A stretch of 64,000 nucleotides of DNA from Paramacrobiotus metropolitanus (taxonomy: Eukaryota; Tardigrada; Eutardigrada; Parachela; Macrobiotidae): NCBI RefSeq assembly GCF_019649055.1, contig NW_026570229.1, positions 186,001 through 250,000 of the forward strand, read 5' to 3'. The position numbers were made by a program, and so were the translations under genes. Under the pieces are notes generated by a model. The model was not told the DNA's origin and made no database searches. It worked only from the letters and a program-made list of their open reading frames with translations. Below, piece by piece: positions 59,743-64,000 of this stretch. How positions within the stretch are numbered: the first letter of the stretch is position 1; every line of letters starts with the position of its first letter.

Positions 59743-61554
59743 GTCGAAGTATACCAGGCGTACTATCCGGTAGAAGTGCCCTCACAATTTACATACACTG
59801 GAGCTCCAGTGCCATACCGATAAATCCAGAAATTTCTACACATTTGACGGCGTGGTGCTGACTCAGCAGTAAATTTGGTAATTGTTGCCACATTACCTAC
59901 TGTGCTGGTGCAGTGCACTCAGAAATTTTCAACGCTGGTGTTTGCGCACGTTGTACGAGCGCATTCACGATTCACACAATTATTATACAGTGTCGTGCCA
60001 TTTTCACTGTACAAGATCTCTCCGACGGCCTGGCGCCAGACTGCCGGCATAGTTAAACTGCAATTCACTAGATGCAGTTCCTCCGCTATCCGGTGCAGTA
60101 GTTAATTTTATTAACAATGCTTTCTGGATGGCACTGATACTGGCATTTGGATATCCACTATACCGGCGCCCTGCACTCAAAAAAAGTTTCAGCGGCGCAA
60201 TGCCCCACCCCCTTTGCTCCGAATATTTGGAGATATAACTAACTGCACCGGTTGCTGGTGGTCCACAGTAATGCGGTAGTTATAACGTACTATAGGCCGT
60301 CCATTTGCGCTACGGGTAAAACACATCTTTAATGGGACTAAAATGAGTTTCTCCTTTTAGTACGCGAATTTTGAGCCATAGATGAAAAATTATCAGGACT
60401 TACCCTGCGGCATTCCCTAGCAAAATGGCAACGTATAAAAAACTAATGTGGAACACTCGATCTTACCAGGTTCCACCCGATTCGATCCATCACGCAAGCA
60501 GAGAAAATCAAAAACTCGAAAAGCGATTCACACAAACAAGAACAAGAAACCAGTTAAAAAGAACATTCCACGGTATTTCCCTGGATTAGAAAAATTAGTG
60601 CAAATATCTCGAGTCCCACAATTTTCCGCCACTAATTTATATGCATATCGCTCACGCCGAATTTCGCTCTTAGACACAGCCAACTAAACCTGTCAACGCG
60701 GATACGAGCTGCTTGCGCTCAGACTAAAAATTGGCCTTCATCGACCAGACTGCATCCGCATTCATTTATCGCAGTTTTCTTCTAATTCCTGCCAGCTTTT
60801 GAAAATGCCTCTCCCTGGTTATCCGTTTACAGTGTCTGCCCAATTCATTGTCTATGGGTCAGCGCGTATTCTTTGGCAGAGAATACAAGTTACTTTGCAA
60901 AAAGTTTTTGCAGCACGATGTACTGATTCGAGGCGCTATTGCGGGATTTGATTCACAGGCAATAATGCAATATACAATTAAAAGCCGTCAGCAAAGCCGC
61001 CGTCGTTTGCACAAACGGTTTGCTAAATTGTGGGCAGTCTACAAAATTACGCATTCAGACAAATTGCGCTGACTTGCAAGACAAGAGAAAATGCAGAAAG
61101 AATAAAATAACGGCATCTCTGGAATCGGAATCTCAGTCAGATGAAGTAACGGAATCTCTGTCAGGTTTGGGTCGATTTACGCTGCTAAAAAGGGCCGCAA
61201 GAACAACCTGTTTGTACTTGTTGCTTCTTATGCTCATAATCATAAGTCTGATAAAATAATTACTCCTGAAAACTGTCCTCCTAATATTAGGGTGCGCGAG
61301 TGGTCGTTCGCCCGAAAGGATGCTCAGTGATTGCTACTCCCTAATTTCCGCATTTTTCCCTCATTAATTTCAGTTCGATCTGACCAATAAAAGCAGTTAA
61401 ATAACGGCGAATAAAATAAGAACATGACACCAAAACCTATAACTGTTTTAGGATTGCGCTCAAACTTTGTTCTTTCAATAATACAAATTCTTGTAAATTT
61501 GAAATGCATAAAATATTGTTAGAATACAGACTATTTAATATTGCATGACAAAGC
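59743..61554. other. Stretch with unassigned basic ORFs
   Basis: A 16-bp perfect palindrome CACTGGAGCTCCAGTG lies near 59797. Plus frames 60448-60687 (very basic, KTRKAIHTNKNKKPVKKN) and 60848-61072 (basic, helix-rich, RRRLHKRFAKLW), and a hydrophobic end at about 61200-61259, may be remnants of one gene or element. None is recognised. Confidence 0.4.
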
Positions 61555-62267
61555 AGCCCATTAGAAACTATTTTGGACAACCGTGTGAAAGATGGTCTTT
61601 GCGACTCTGAACGCATTGGGCTTTTCTACGCGTTGGACCAGTCTAGTATGGACTACTGCTCTTCAGTGTGGAGCAGCGCGTCTGTGTCCTTGCGCGAGAA
61701 GCTTGCAGTAGCACACCGTAACGCTATTCGAGCCATTGCAAACTACCCGACAACGCCAATGAATCTCCTGATGGACCGTTTTGGAATACTCTCACTGTTC
61801 ACGCGATGGCGGCACCAGTAGGTCATCTGGTATACAAGATCAAACATCCGGTGCCGCACAACGTACCAGCGTACCTTACCGATATGTTCGATCTTGGAGA
61901 AGAAAGCAAGACGTACAGTTTGCGTAACGCCGGTAAACTGACCATCATGACACGTGCGGCAACGAAATGCGGGGAAGCAACGCTATCCTGAAGACCGGGC
62001 AAGCTTTTGGATAAATTAAACCAAAGTGGCAGTAATATTCTTGAGCTACGTACACTTGGCTGTTTTAAAAGCGCTTTGATCACGACTAAATCCTTTAACT
62101 AACTCTGAGTATGTCGGCTGTTTAGGTGCGTTTTGGTCTGACTTTTCATTGATGTTAAATTGTGCTCTCCGTATTTCTCCAGCCAGGTTTAAATCCCAAG
62201 CTAGGTGTTATCCCAGCCGGATATGGGCTACCTACACTGACTCGAATTAAATTAAATTAAATTAATA
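61555..62267 (+). mobile_element. 5'-truncated LINE, 3' end of the reverse-transcriptase ORF and tail
   Basis: Frame 61573-61821 encodes the thumb/C-terminal region of a Jockey/CR1-type ORF2 (MDYCSSVWSSASVSLREKL, HRNAIRAIANYPTTP). It continues after a one-base frame change in 61806-61991 (VYKIKHPVPHNVPAYLTDM, then KTYSLRNAGKL). The copy ends in an (AATTA)n tail at 62245-62267. It is a different family from the 18.9-21.6 kb LINE, as the tail unit and sequence differ. Confidence 0.8.
62245..62267 (+). repeat. Pentanucleotide 3' tail of the second LINE
   Basis: Four to five copies of AATTA end the LINE fragment. Confidence 0.8.
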
Positions 62268-64000
62268 ACACATTAAGCAGGCATGCTAGAAGAAGCATTA
62301 CTTAAATTATTTTGAGTTTTGTTGTGATTACGGTTGACCTTTGCCCGCTCAGCAAAGAAACCGCAGCAAAAAAAGGTTTTCCATTGAACTGAGCCACGGA
62401 TTGTGGCTCTGGGTGTGTGTTTGAAAAAGCAATTCCATCTATTTCTCTTTCAAGCCATTTACTTATCCTGCAGTTGATTCTATCCGACACTCACAAGAAA
62501 ACGTTCGTCAGCAAAGTTTTTTCCGCTTTTTGCTTTGTCTGCCGGGAGCGTGTTTACTACGCGTCTGTTGGGGCGCGTGCCGCTTGTAATAGCAAAATAG
62601 GTGTTTCGTAAAATAATGAAACGGTAGAAGCACTTTCATGCTCTTGTTGTCGCTTGCGTCTTTAAACGGACAAAAGGTTGCCAAGTTGGGCTCCCAGAGT
62701 CATATTTGTTCTGTAAATTTTCGGTAGTCACTCTATATGTGTTGACAATTTCGACTCCGGCGATCGGTTATGATCGATTTCACTGATCTTGGATTCCACC
62801 GGTGTAAGTATTGATTTCTTCTTCGATTGGAACTACACCACTGGATCTGTATTGTATATAGGTGCAATTTTTTCCAAAAGTCGCGTGCTGGCGACGTTAA
62901 TATTTCCTCGCGACTTCCTAAATTTTGTTTTTGCACGGTGCAAAGTCGCCACATTCTGATGTAGGTTACAGATATATGTAGCAGCATGCCGCACATTGCA
63001 TGCGGAATCGCATCTTATGATGGCTAATTTATTTTTTTATCTAACGTTGCAACACTCACCTTGATTGTCTGCATATCGTACTGGACATCCTGCCAAAAAA
63101 CGGACTTTTAAAGGAGTTCGTACTCCGTCCTGCATTCGCGGCTGACCTACCAGCCAAACCACATACATGGAGTTTAAATAGCATTAATGGATGGTATTTT
63201 TGACCTTTGTGTTGCACTGTTGCATGAAAGGGAAAACTGTCCCAGCGGCAACGGAAACTTTAGATCTTCAATATTGAGCCAGCAGGCAAATTCGACCTGC
63301 TTCCACTCATGGCGGGAAATCATTTCGTTGTTAAACGGCAAACCGCTTTGAAACCCATGGTTTTTGAACAAAACGTTTACGGCAAAGGGGTTGTAAAAGA
63401 AAGTCTTCTCGCAAAACGCAAAACAACGAGACGCAAAAGCCAAGAGACACTCGGCTTGCTTGCATTCTCAGTTTTTATAATTATTGTACAAATAATGGCG
63501 CCCTCTGGCATTTTTGATAGTACGTGTTTTTCGGGCTTCGGACCTCCGCGAATAATTTTTCCGCCAAGTTTGCAGTAATTATACTGTCCGGAGTAGTACG
63601 TATACCGTGCGTAGGCGCAGTTCGGATTCCGTGGATCGGATCGCGAGATATATATGGTACCAAGGAGCAGGTACATATATGCAGCTGCACTTACTTACCT
63701 TCGTCTACGAATCTATCTATCTATATAAAATAATAAGAAGGTGCACAATATTTGTGTGTGTCAGGGTCTAAGTCATAGACACGTTCAACCAAACTTGAAT
63801 ATCTTAGTACTTTTCGATAGCCCTGAATGTGTAGATTTGTACAAAGTTATCAGATTTCAGAAAAACAAAAACAGTTTTGAGAAAAAATTCAAAACTCTAA
63901 CATGGAAAGTCTATGGGACGTCAAAAATTAGTTAATGGAGCAGAGTTAAGTAAGTACTTGGCACCTGGCGCTGGTTGTGGGGATCTGCTGACTTTACAGT
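62268..64000. other. Stretch without a recognised gene
   Basis: No domain or exon chain recognised. A (CTAT)n run lies at 63710-63726. Frames at 63309-63578 (+) and 63481-63690 (-) are on opposite strands of the same bases and neither is supported. Confidence 0.45.

Noticed and set aside
63481-63690. Similarity of the minus frame's KLFAEVR segment to a minus frame at about 21.9 kb
   Set aside because: Only some 25 bases are alike and they sit in otherwise unrelated sequence; too short to call a repeat.

Overview
The window reads as nuclear DNA of a metazoan, most likely an invertebrate. The supported genes carry spliceosomal introns (GT-AG, plus one probable GC-AG), and the recognisable proteins are animal types: BEN domain, C2H2 finger, RING, leucine-rich-repeat (LRR) membrane protein, protein kinase. 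The rest is dominated by decayed mobile elements and virus-derived relics. There are no operons, ribosome-binding sites, tRNAs, rRNAs or CRISPR arrays. I do not name a species.

Layout. 0-8 kb: mostly non-coding, with a 653-bp foldback element whose ends are TTAA (3751-4403), a minus-strand RING exon (5674-5858), a GGAATAC/GTATTCC-rich patch, and a complete two-exon minus-strand gene for a 160-aa basic-tailed protein (7417-8028). 8.8-16.6 kb: a CACTA/EnSpm-type transposase (minus, broken once) faces away from an intact ten-exon BEN-domain gene (plus, 462 aa). One BEN intron holds an 80-bp perfect palindrome. 17-21.6 kb: an endogenous chuvirus-like glycoprotein with a RING-like frame at its 5' side (minus), abutting a CR1/Jockey-type LINE. 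A second retrotransposon with a restriction-like endonuclease (RLE) domain is nested in that LINE and flanked by a perfect 12-bp target-site duplication. 23-27 kb: a Gag-like ORF and Ty3/gypsy reverse-transcriptase and integrase scraps.

30-46.5 kb: Polinton/adintovirus-type relics, namely two decayed capsid genes of the F54H12.2-like family in opposite orientations, a packaging-ATPase fragment, an Arg/Lys-rich core-like peptide and a thymidylate-kinase-like frame with an eroded P-loop. Two copies of an unnamed protein family lie at about 30.3 and 50.3 kb. 49-57.5 kb is the most gene-like half: a Cys-containing exon, a broken secreted-protein gene, an LRR membrane protein, an intact two-exon acidic protein, a C2H2 finger ORF, a kinase fragment and several unknown exons. 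61.5-62.3 kb holds a second truncated LINE.

Working together: the clearest functional pairing is transposase plus BEN gene, which could be the two genes of one DNA transposon or a domesticated derivative (inference; terminal repeats were not found). The capsid, ATPase and basic-protein relics belong to one kind of DNA virus-like element, but are scattered and inactive. Many recognisable frames carry one or two frame breaks, while the BEN, 160-aa and 216-aa genes are clean across introns. This suggests real decay rather than uniform sequencing error.
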